The notes under the pieces were generated by a model. It was not told the DNA's origin and made no database searches. It was given only the letters and a program-made list of their open reading frames with translations. A DNA stretch of 64,000 nt from Kamptonema formosum PCC 6407 (GTDB lineage: Bacteria > Cyanobacteriota > Cyanobacteriia > Cyanobacteriales > Microcoleaceae). The stretch's first letter is position 1. Every line of letters starts with the position of its first letter. The position numbers were made by a program, and so were the translations under genes. Below are positions 25,006-33,337 of this stretch, piece after piece. The DNA is taken from the NCBI RefSeq assembly GCF_000332155.1, contig NZ_KB235906.1:14310-78309 (forward strand), read 5' to 3'.

Positions 25006-26902
25006 GTCGGGTAAGGTTCGAGCGTCGCCGCTCTCCCCTCCCCTAAGAACCGTGCTTAAGACTTTCGCACTTACACGGCTCAAGCCTAACTTCTAACCTT
25101 TTGAGACTGGTTTTTGGTTTGAGAGTGTACCTGTTTGTGGCAAGCTAGGTGGACGTGCTGAAGGTTGTACTCGTCGTCAGTACCGCCTTTAGCAACAGGT
25201 ACTATGTGGTGGGTTTCTATTTCCTCTCCATTTAACAATAACTCTCCGCAGGTAGGACAAATCCAGTTTTGATTTTGAGCGACGGAATAGTATTTACTGC
25301 CCTTACTCCAGTATGATTTGCCTAATCTTTGGTTTCGATTGAGCCAATATTCTTGTTGAAGAGGGTTGTCAGGTGAAGTATTCCCTTTAACCTTTATGTG
25401 ACGTTCGATGGGCGTGTACGCTATCTGGTAAAGAGTAATAATTTTCTCTTTTCCTCGGCGGTCGCTAATTGTGGTAGCGAACGTCCATTTATTGCCTTAT
25501 ATCTGACCACGCCTAGTCGGTGGTTGGTGGATTTTATATATGTTTCTAATCCATGCAGTCCGATGTTGGCTAGAAGTGGGGAGATGACTCCTCCCTGTGG
25601 TGTGCCCGTCTCTGTGGGGTTTAGTTTCCCATTGAGAACAAATCCAGCTTTTAACCATCCTTCGATTACCCCTCTTTTAGGAAAGTTACTAATCATTTTT
25701 AGGATAGATTCATGGGCGATGTTGTCAAAAAAGCCTTTTATATCAGCTTCTAGAACCCATTTATCATTGCTACCTCTGGGATTGTCACTTAATCTGGTGA
25801 ATGATTGTTCGATAGCATCTTGACAACTTCTGCCAGGTCGGAACCCATAGGAATTGGGTTCAAATCTAGCTTCCCACTCGGGTTCCAGTGTATTTTTAAC
25901 TATTGCCTGCATGACTCTATCCCTGACGGTTGGGATACCGAGGGGACGCATTTTGCCATTTTTCTTGGGGATTTCTACTCGCCGCACAGGTTTTTGATTT
26001 CCACCCTTCCATGTATTAACAAATTTCACTCTTTGGGCTGGTGAGTTGATTACCTCCTTATCAATACCAGCGGTTTGTTTACCTTGATTGGTTTGAGTGA
26101 TTTGTCGGACAGACAATAATAGGTTGGCGTAACTTCTCATCATTAATTTCTGCAAGTTTCTAAGCTTACGGAAATTACCAGTCTCTGAGGCACGAAAGAT
26201 TCTTCGACGTAGATTTCTCACGGCTTTATTCATCTGTCTCCAGTTAATCTGGCTCCAATCTTTCAGCCGTTCTCTTTGTCCGTTTACGGTCATTTTCATG
26301 GCAGTAGCTAACTTGTCATTGAGTTCGATTTCTTTGTCTTTTCTTCTATTCGTGTTAGACCGAGGTTAAGTCTGCTATTACTTTCGTTCAGGAGCAAATT
26401 TTGAACTCCTATCTGAATCATTACAACTCAGCATTCGCTTTTTAACCCTTCCTCTATCCTCCAAAGAGTTGTGTCCTCGTTACCTTAGACCTACTAGGAG
26501 TTTTCGACCTCTCCTAGACTCTGTAGGACTTACCCTGTTGTATCGTTTGGTTTTGTGTTCTCAGTTAGGTGTTATCTATTCAGCGATGGGCTTGTGTTCA
26601 CACGATTCATAAATGAAGGAGTTATGAATCCGCCCATAATGTCCTGTCAGCCTTATTTGGACATTTACGGTATCACGCCGTTTAAAATGATAATTCACTT
26701 GCGTTCACCATTTAAGAACTCTCTCTAGCTCCTGACCAGCTTGGGCTGCCAGTTTCGGCTACATTCGTGGTCTGCATTCCGGTTGTTTCGTTACCTACTT
26801 GACCGTGACCGGACTCAGTTATGAGTCTTTTACGTGAGAGTAGGGGGTGTGAATCCCCTAGTGGAGTTGGCTCCACGTACCAAACGACCTTTCAGGTCGC
26901 GC
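25006..26902 (-). ncRNA. Group II intron 1 (decayed ORF)
   Basis: The domain V hairpin is at 25047-25082 on the minus strand (GAGCCGTGTAAGTGCGAAAG, then CTTAAGCACGGTTC). A domain VI-like stem and the ending TTACCCGAC place the 3' end at about 25006. The 5' end is probably GCGCGACCTGAAAGGTCG at 26902, where GTGCG is expected. It encodes a damaged reverse transcriptase/maturase. Boundaries are estimates. Confidence 0.65.
25084..26299 (-). pseudogene. Group II intron reverse transcriptase/maturase, YADD and maturase domain deleted
   Basis: The frame to 25421 holds RT motifs 0-4 (AGIDKEVINSP, RRVEIPKKNGKMRPLGIPTV, YGFRPGRSCQDAI, DIKGFFDNI, GTPQGGVISPLLAN). It then reads GVVRYKAINGRSL, where VVRYADDF is expected. 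The YADD catalytic block, thumb and maturase X domain are missing. In a shifted frame from about 25440, the end of the protein resumes (YTPIERHIKVKGNTSPDNPL) with an HNH endonuclease (CPTCGELLLNGEEIETHHI then VPVAKGGTDDEYNLQHVH). The deletion and frameshift abolish reverse transcription. Splicing might still be helped in trans by intron 2. Confidence 0.85.
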
Positions 26903-29272
26903 CCTTCAAAACCGTGCTTGATAGTTTCCCATCACACGGCTCCTTGATAAAACCACCCTTGTTATGGGTACGATTCAAAACGGCTTATCATCGTGATTCT
27001 TGTGGAGGGAACCATCTTGAGCCGTCTTTGTGTCGTGACAATGCCTGTGTAGAAGTTGTAGGTTATCGTAGGTATCTTTTCCACCTGACGATGTTGGTTT
27101 TATATGGTCAACTTCTACAATGTCTGTACTCGTAAAGTACAGACCACAGTGAGGACAAACACCCTTTTGTTTCTTGATTAATGTTGCAACCCTGTTAGGA
27201 GTTTCTGGGTATTCGCCTCGACGCTTACTCCAATAAATCCAGTTTCCATCGAACGGACTAGCTTCACCCTTGACTTTTGTATGCCTTACGATTGGCGTTT
27301 CTGTATGGGTGTGTAATTCTATTTCATCCTCTGTACTGAAACACCAATTTCGGTCGCCTACTGTTCGCCAGTATTTATCCTTGTTGATGTCACCTTTTCC
27401 CCTTTTTCTTGCCCAGGCTCTTAATTTTTGCCATATTAGGTGGTCAACCTTTGAGAAGGTATCTTTACTAACAACTGTTGAGTAATAGTTTGACCATCCC
27501 CGAATTATTGGATTCAGCTTACTAATTAAAGCAGCTTGTGGGGCGGTTTTATGGGTATCTATTACTTCACCAATCTTGGCTAGGTGAGTTTTGACTTTGG
27601 CTTTTGAGGGTGTGATTAGTGTAGTAAAACCTAGTAGTTTCCCCTGTGAGTTTTTCGCACTTCGATAGTTTCCTACTTTATGCTGTTGTACATGGAACCC
27701 TAAGAACTCAAACCCTACATTTCCTTCTATTTCATTAAGGGTGTGGGTTAATCTTGTTTTGCTTGGCTTTAACTCCAATCCCATGTCACATAACCAATTG
27801 GCAATTATCTCCTGACAATTCTTGACTACGTTTACATCCTCATGGATAATTACGAAGTCATCAGCATAACGGATTAGACTAAGGGCATGACGGTTATTTC
27901 GTTTGCTTCCTTTTAGTATTTCCGCATATTGCATAACTCTTTCTTCCATACCATGTAGGGCAATGTTCGCAAGTAGGGGGGAAATTACCCCGCCTTGTGG
28001 TGTACCATCATTGGTAGGAAAGAATTTTTTGTCCACACAATACCCTGCTTTTAGCCATACCTTCAGTTGGCGGCTTAGAGTGGGGTATGTGTTTATTTTG
28101 GATAGTAATGCTTTATGGTCTATACGGTCAAAGCATTTGGCAATGTCAGCATCAAGCACGTATTTGGCTTTTTTGCTAATACTGTTGAATATTGCTTCAA
28201 TCGCATCGTGACAGGAACGCCCTGGTCTAAAACCATAACTGTTAGGCTCGAATTTTGCCTCCCACTCTGGTTCTAACGCCATTTTGCATAGGGCTTGCAA
28301 TGCGCGGTCGTTTATTGTGGGTATTCCTAATGGTCTAGTTTCAGTTATACCGGGTTTAGGAATCATTACCCTACGAGTAGGTTTTGCCTTTCCGGTTAAC
28401 AGCAACTTACCTACCAAGTTAGTACGTTGCTTTGGGGTTAACGATTTAACGCCATCCACACCAGCCGTATTCTTTCCTTGGTTGTCCTGTGTTACCATAC
28501 GTACCGCAATACACTTTGCAGACCAAGACCTAATCAGGGTATGCTGAAGTTTGCGACAGGCTTTAACATCGCCACGTGTACTCGCTTGGAATATGCGCTT
28601 TTGCAACTTAAAAGTCACCCTTTCTAGCTTGCGCCAGTTGATGTCTTTCCACTCCGCCGTCAGATTGTTCTGCGTTTTAGATTTATTCATTGCTACTTGT
28701 TCTATTCCTTTGGAATTATCGTGTATCCATCTGCATATCTCTGTCGTTACAACAGAGCATTCGCTTCTGATACAATCCCTCCCCTAACTATCATTCGTTA
28801 GCTACTTACTGGTTATCGACCTTACCAGAGGTAATTAAGGGTTACTTCGTTCCGATTACATATTTGATTGAACCTTTAGCGTGATGCTCTCCACCGGGTT
28901 TTATGGGCAGTGCTTATAAGTCGGGTCAGTAACCGCTTATGCCCTATCCTTGCCTTTTGGCTTGGTCTTAAACAGCCATTATGACCATTAACAATGACGA
29001 TGGTTCAGGTACATCTTTGCTTTCGCTACGCATAGATTCTTGCTCGGCAGTTACCAAATTCGGCTATTAGTAGTTCTGCCTTTTATCCCCGCTTTAGTCT
29101 ATTGGTTGCTACCCAGTAAACTAGGGGATATGCTTTCACCTCTGCACTTGAGGGGTGGGACTTACCGCACGGCGGTTCACCCACAAATGTAACCAGTTAT
29201 CACCAGTCTCATCAACTGGGCTAACCGTCCTGCAAGGGTTTGATGCCTTACTTTAGGTTAAACGAATCGCAC
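26903..29272 (-). ncRNA. Group II intron 2 (intact ORF)
   Basis: The 5' end GTGCGATTCG is at 29272 on the minus strand, and domain V is at 26909-26943 (GAGCCGTGTGATGGGAAACT, then ATCAAGCACGG). Only a few bases later the sequence becomes the presumed 5' end of intron 1, so a separate domain VI and 3' exon were not found. The two introns look fused in tandem, either by insertion of one at the end of the other or by a deletion. Confidence 0.65.
26975..28690 (-). CDS. Group II intron reverse transcriptase/maturase with HNH endonuclease
   Basis: This 571-residue protein is complete. RT motifs include AGVDGVKSLTP, RRVMIPKPGITETRPLGIPT, YGFRPGRSCHDAIEAI, GTPQGGVISPLLANIALHG and the catalytic IRYADDFVIIHED (about residue 275). 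A maturase domain follows (KLNPIIRGWSNYYSTVVSKDTF). The C-terminal HNH domain has CPHCGLYF ... EVDHIKPTSSGGKDTYDNLQ then LLHRHCHDTK. It reverse-transcribes and reinserts its intron, and assists splicing. It lies wholly inside intron 2 on the same strand, as usual. Confidence 0.95.
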   Translation of the reverse strand: MNKSKTQNNLTAEWKDINWRKLERVTFKLQKRIFQASTRGDVKACRKLQHTLIRSWSAKCIAVRMVTQDNQGKNTAGVDGVKSLTPKQRTNLVGKLLLTGKAKPTRRVMIPKPGITETRPLGIPTINDRALQALCKMALEPEWEAKFEPNSYGFRPGRSCHDAIEAIFNSISKKAKYVLDADIAKCFDRIDHKALLSKINTYPTLSRQLKVWLKAGYCVDKKFFPTNDGTPQGGVISPLLANIALHGMEERVMQYAEILKGSKRNNRHALSLIRYADDFVIIHEDVNVVKNCQEIIANWLCDMGLELKPSKTRLTHTLNEIEGNVGFEFLGFHVQQHKVGNYRSAKNSQGKLLGFTTLITPSKAKVKTHLAKIGEVIDTHKTAPQAALISKLNPIIRGWSNYYSTVVSKDTFSKVDHLIWQKLRAWARKRGKGDINKDKYWRTVGDRNWCFSTEDEIELHTHTETPIVRHTKVKGEASPFDGNWIYWSKRRGEYPETPNRVATLIKKQKGVCPHCGLYFTSTDIVEVDHIKPTSSGGKDTYDNLQLLHRHCHDTKTAQDGSLHKNHDDKPF

Positions 29273-29332
29273 ACTGACTCTTCTTACGGTTGATTGAGGA
29301 GAAGTCGGGCAAAATGATGGTTACGGTTAAGT

Positions 29333-29575
29333 TTAAGCGATCGGCGGTTTGCCGTATTTTTTAAACAGGTCATTGACGGCCTCAATGAGTAAATCGTGAG
29401 AGGGTTTCCCCAAGTCAGTCGCCAGGTGCTTGAGTTGCTTCCACGCCCCTTCATCTAACCGTAATGTCTGCCCCCTGCGTTTGGGTTCAGCTTCTGTGGC
29501 GGAGGAGTTTGCTTGTACTACGGTTGTTCCCTTGGAGAGTGTCAAATCGGACAAGCTCGGTTTCTTCTTTGGCAT
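29333..29575 (-). CDS. Ribbon-helix-helix partition partner of ParA
   Basis: This 80-residue protein has a basic disordered start (MPKKKPSLSDLTLSKGTTVV) and a C-terminal RHH-like domain (GQTLRLDEGAWKQLKHLATD, then LIEAVNDLFKKYG). Its ATG shares a base with the parA stop (TAATG), giving tight coupling. This order (parA then a small RHH gene) is typical of type Ib plasmid partition, where the small protein binds the centromere and represses the operon. The group II intron array begins about 60 bp downstream. Confidence 0.75.
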   Translation of the reverse strand: MPKKKPSLSDLTLSKGTTVVQANSSATEAEPKRRGQTLRLDEGAWKQLKHLATDLGKPSHDLLIEAVNDLFKKYGKPPIA

Positions 29576-30204
29576 TACTTACTCCCTGCTTTCAACTGCT
29601 GTAAAATCCAATTCCAGGTTTCTTTAACTTCAATTGCAGCTTTCCCCCTTGGCTCAATCTCATTCGCTACCCGGCCATCAATTAAGGCACGCGAGTAGGC
29701 AATGCGAGAGGCTATTGCCATAGGACAAATGGGTAAACCGTAGGCAGCTAGGGCGGTTTTAGCTTCCTCAGTAACACCTGATCTCGGTGGTGTTTGGTTG
29801 AGGACGAATACTGCGGGTTTGCCTATGCCTCGTACCAGTTCGACTGTACCTGCGATCGCTTCCAAATCCAGTACAGAAGGGCGTACCGGAATTACTACCA
29901 AGTCTGAGACTCGCGCTGCGTACACGGCATTTGTGTCAATGTCAGGGGGAGTGTCAATCAGCACCAAGTCAATGCCACCTTTAAGGCAAGCTTGAATGTG
30001 GTCAGATATGTTGGAAGGTTGGGGCTGTATCAGTAAGGGGGTTTCAGCTTCTCGCTTGTTAAACCAAGATGCTGATGACTTCTGGGAATCCATGTCCGCT
30101 AATACGACCCTCAAACCGCACTTTACGGCAACGACTGCCCAGTGGACGGCAAGGGTTGTCTTTCCCGACCCTCCTTTTCTCGATAAAAGGCTAACTACGA
30201 ACAT
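29575..30204 (-). CDS. parA: ParA-family partition ATPase
   Basis: This 209-residue type Ib ParA has deviant Walker A SRKGGSGKTTLAVHWA at residues 8-23, Walker A' VVLADMDSQKSSASWF, and Walker B LVLIDTPPDIDTNAVYAA. Length and absence of an N-terminal HTH fit plasmid ParA proteins. It would segregate the replicon with the RHH protein that follows. It is the only intact parA in the window, since the one at 10.5-12.6 kb is broken. Upstream, a TGATAGCAAGGTAGC repeat may be part of its centromere. Confidence 0.9.
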   Translation of the reverse strand: MFVVSLLSRKGGSGKTTLAVHWAVVAVKCGLRVVLADMDSQKSSASWFNKREAETPLLIQPQPSNISDHIQACLKGGIDLVLIDTPPDIDTNAVYAARVSDLVVIPVRPSVLDLEAIAGTVELVRGIGKPAVFVLNQTPPRSGVTEEAKTALAAYGLPICPMAIASRIAYSRALIDGRVANEIEPRGKAAIEVKETWNWILQQLKAGSK

Positions 30205-30551
30205 CAGTAATCTTTGCTAGTTTGATATCATTATAGCGTGAAAGCTGTGGCGTGACCAACTATTATGCGTCGGTTTAACTTACTATAACTAGGGTTGTCG
30301 TGATAGTGCTTTCAAAAGCAGTAAACTATTGTGATAGCAAGGTAGCAATAACTGCAACTAGGTCTGAGGGGCTTTGTGACAGTGATTGAAGCAGGCTCCT
30401 CTTTGATTTAGGTGCGATCGCATCCAAATGGGCATCACCGTGCCCAAACGGTGATGCCAAATGCAAGCATTGACTTTTACACTGTTTGGAGAAGCGCCTT
30501 CGGCTTAACTCTCTAACCACTCAATGCCTACTCAATATTTTTTAAGCAACG
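30205..30551. promoter_or_regulatory. parA upstream region with repeat motif
   Basis: No gene is supported. It contains GTGATAGCAAGGTAGCAA (30331-30348), related to two sites at 24.77 and 24.88 kb, plus a TGATAGTGCTTTCAAAAGCAG segment with a short inverted repeat (30301-30321). These may be partition or operator sites. A HIP1-type site lies near 30415, next to a GGTGATGCCC-type imperfect inverted repeat. Confidence 0.4.
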
Positions 30552-32252
30552 CTAAAAAGTCACGCACTTGTAACCAAGCTTTTGTAGATTTTTCCAATTC
30601 CAAAGCTCAATCGCCTCCAGTTCCGAAAAGCTCAGTTCATCCTGCCAAGCATGAATACGCTCAGTACAGAGTGGCTCAAGCGTCCTTGGATGCCATACCA
30701 TTTGGTTAGCCGGAACCCAACCCAATGCAGCGTTTTTTTGATGAAATTCCAGCATTGAAGCGCTAAACTCAATCCCTATCCACTCACAAATTTTCAGCAG
30801 TTCCATTTCTGGCTCTCTGACAAGCTGCTCGTAATAAACTACATAAAACTGCTCTGGCTGACAAATGGACTTTGACATTACCCTCACCACTTGATTCCAT
30901 TGGTGTGTCAGCTCATCCAAGGTTTTGAGTCCCGGCCAAACTATGCCTCTTTCTTTCTCCCCAGCCACCAATTGTTTGACAGAACTGTAACAAGCCCGAA
31001 AATCGCGGACAATAAGAACTACTTTGGCCCCTGGAAAATACCTGTGAATTTTACCCAACTGGTAAATATAAAAAGGATTTTTATCTCCCCAAATGGATGC
31101 CGTCGGTTGGAACTGCTGCCGATAAGTTTGATAAACAATAGACACCGCTTCAGAGTAGCGCATCTGGCGACAACCCAACAAATTCTGTCGCAGTAGTTGC
31201 CTGTCCACATTCCATTCCGAAAATCGGTGGAAAGTGTTGGTGTAAAGGTCGTCCAAAAACTCTTCAATACGAGAAAGCAAGTTATCAATATCACCATACT
31301 TTGACTCCAGAGCAACGAAGAAAATGCTCTCAGGTGGAATACAGATAGCTGGATGTGCTGTCAGCATCAAGCGCAAGAGCGTCGTTCCCGAACGTTCAGC
31401 TCCAATGATGAAAATTGGGTGATCTTGATCTGACGATGAGCGAGCTGTATTCCCAACACCAACAGGAGATGAAATGTTGCCAACTGCGGTCGAAATCGGC
31501 TTTCTTCGCAAGCGGAAATGACCAGTAATTTCTACCCCTAACCCTAAATTAAAAGCCAAATTCCGGCGTGTCAGAGCGGCCTCTATAGCCTGTTGGCTTG
31601 CCGATATCTGTTCAGATCTATGTGACTTCGAGATGTTATGTTCGTGAAGGCGGTAGTAATAAAGTGGTTTGCTAACTTTGGCTATTTGTGTAACTTCCGA
31701 AAGTCGCAGGCACAACTCGTAATCCGCAGCGAATTCAAAGTTTAGGTCAACGCCTCCCACAGCATCGTAAACGGAGCGACGGAACAGCCGAAAGTGGAAA
31801 ACCATCGGATCTACTAATAGTTGTTCTGGCGAGTAGGGGATGCGACACAGGGGGCCATAACCTTGAACGCAGTCGTTGGAGTCGATGAGCAAGTAGTCGG
31901 TATAGACAAGTCCTATTTCTGGACAAGTGTCTAAAATGGCTGCTGTTTCTGCTAGTGCTGTTGGTGCTAGTAAGTCGTCGCTGTCTACACAGCCAAAGTA
32001 AGGAGATGTCGTTTCTCTGATGGATGCCATGAAGGAGTAGCCATAGCCTCGATGCTCTGCTGCTAATACTCTCACTCGCCTGTCTTTTTGAGCATAATTG
32101 CGGGCTAAGGTTAGGGAGTTATCTGTTGAACCGTCATCCCAAATGAGTAGTTCAAAGTGAGGATAAGTTTGAGCCAGAACACTCTCAATTGCGGAACCGA
32201 TGTAAGGCTCTCGGTTGTAGACGGGCATGGCAATGGATATCGGAACTGTCAT
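30552..32252 (-). CDS. Glycosyltransferase family 2 fused to a sulfotransferase
   Basis: This 566-residue protein joins two enzymes. Residues 1-235 are a GT-A family 2 glycosyltransferase (ISIAMPVYNREPYIGSAIES, LIWDDGSTD, metal-binding VDSDDLLAP). Residues 275-566 are a PAPS-dependent sulfotransferase with the 5'-phosphosulfate loop IIGAERSGTTLLRLML near 284 and 3'-phosphate segment VVLIVRDFRACYSSV. It would add a sugar and sulfate it, for example on an exopolysaccharide or glycolipid. It begins 6 nt after the preceding paralogous glycosyltransferase gene, indicating one operon. The fusion makes coupled transfer and sulfation plausible. Confidence 0.85.
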   Translation of the reverse strand: MTVPISIAMPVYNREPYIGSAIESVLAQTYPHFELLIWDDGSTDNSLTLARNYAQKDRRVRVLAAEHRGYGYSFMASIRETTSPYFGCVDSDDLLAPTALAETAAILDTCPEIGLVYTDYLLIDSNDCVQGYGPLCRIPYSPEQLLVDPMVFHFRLFRRSVYDAVGGVDLNFEFAADYELCLRLSEVTQIAKVSKPLYYYRLHEHNISKSHRSEQISASQQAIEAALTRRNLAFNLGLGVEITGHFRLRRKPISTAVGNISSPVGVGNTARSSSDQDHPIFIIGAERSGTTLLRLMLTAHPAICIPPESIFFVALESKYGDIDNLLSRIEEFLDDLYTNTFHRFSEWNVDRQLLRQNLLGCRQMRYSEAVSIVYQTYRQQFQPTASIWGDKNPFYIYQLGKIHRYFPGAKVVLIVRDFRACYSSVKQLVAGEKERGIVWPGLKTLDELTHQWNQVVRVMSKSICQPEQFYVVYYEQLVREPEMELLKICEWIGIEFSASMLEFHQKNAALGWVPANQMVWHPRTLEPLCTERIHAWQDELSFSELEAIELWNWKNLQKLGYKCVTF

Positions 32253-32258
32253 AACTGT

Positions 32259-33029
32259 TCAAAATTGGGCTGTGGAGCGTTTGTAGAGGAAAAACCGACT
32301 GATAATATCTACTTCTATCTCAAATTTATCGCTTAGCCCGCGTCTTTGAAGTGCTTGCCTAATCGCTGACTGAGAGTCAAGAATTTGGTCAATCTGCTGT
32401 TGAACTGTATTCTGGGAATGTTGGCGGTAGTAGTAAAGGGGTTTGTTAAGGTGATAGAATTGAGTGATTTCTGAGAGTCGCAGGCAGAAATCGTAATCTT
32501 CAGCGGCGCGGTTGAATTCGGAATTAATGCCGCCTATTTGATTGTATAATTCGTGGCGAAATAGGCGGAAGTGGAAGGTCATAAAGTCTACTAATAGTCG
32601 GTCTGGAGAGTAGGGTATTTGGCTGCGTTGTCCTAGTCCTTTTACTTGAGTTTTTTCATTAATTATTAGATAGTCGGTGTAGACTACTCCGATTTCTGGC
32701 TGTGCGTCTAATACGGATGCGGTTTCTTGCAGGGCGGTGGGTGCGAGCAAGTCGTCGCTGTCTACCCAGCCCGTATAAATTCCTTTGCACATTGTATGAG
32801 CAGCTTTGAGGGCAATTCCTCGACCTTGGTGGGGGGCGGCTATTACTTGAATTCGCGTGTCTTGCTGTGCGTATTCGCGGGCGATGAGGAGGCTGGTGTC
32901 GGTGGAACCGTCGTCCCAAATTAAGAGTTCAAAGTTGGGGTAAGTTTGAGTGAGAATGCTTTCTATGGCGGCGCTGAGGTAGCGTTCTCGGTTGTAGACG
33001 GTGATAATGATGGAGATTGGGGAGGTCAT
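32259..33029 (-). CDS. Glycosyltransferase family 2
   Basis: Starting at MTSPISIIITVYNRERYLSA, this 256-residue protein is a GT-A fold family 2 enzyme with LIWDDGSTDTS and the DXD-like VDSDDLLAP. An upstream in-frame ATG (33065) would add 12 residues of unconvincing sequence. It is clearly paralogous to the glycosyltransferase half of the following gene (same YTDYL, IPYSP and LLVD ... FHFRLFR blocks). It probably acts on the same glycan in the cytoplasm at the membrane face. Confidence 0.85.
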   Translation of the reverse strand: MTSPISIIITVYNRERYLSAAIESILTQTYPNFELLIWDDGSTDTSLLIAREYAQQDTRIQVIAAPHQGRGIALKAAHTMCKGIYTGWVDSDDLLAPTALQETASVLDAQPEIGVVYTDYLIINEKTQVKGLGQRSQIPYSPDRLLVDFMTFHFRLFRHELYNQIGGINSEFNRAAEDYDFCLRLSEITQFYHLNKPLYYYRQHSQNTVQQQIDQILDSQSAIRQALQRRGLSDKFEIEVDIISRFFLYKRSTAQF

Positions 33030-33337
33030 TGGCGAATGGAAATCAGTCGCAGTTTGAGCGAACAAAGGTACATTGCTTTGATGTTTTTATGCGGAAGTTT
33101 GAATCCAGGTTTTATGGTTAAATAAATGTTAGCAGAGGTTGAAACAAATTGATTGTGCGATCGAATAACCCAGGGTACATCACCTTTTAGCACTTATTCA
33201 GCAAGTCCTATATAAGGTTTATCCTTCCGTTAAATGCTAATTGAAATATAGAATTAAGGATAAAGGATAAAGGTATTTTACCTGCTAGCAGTCTATTTGC
33301 ACGCATCGGGAAGCATCCCGATGCAGACCTGTATCAG

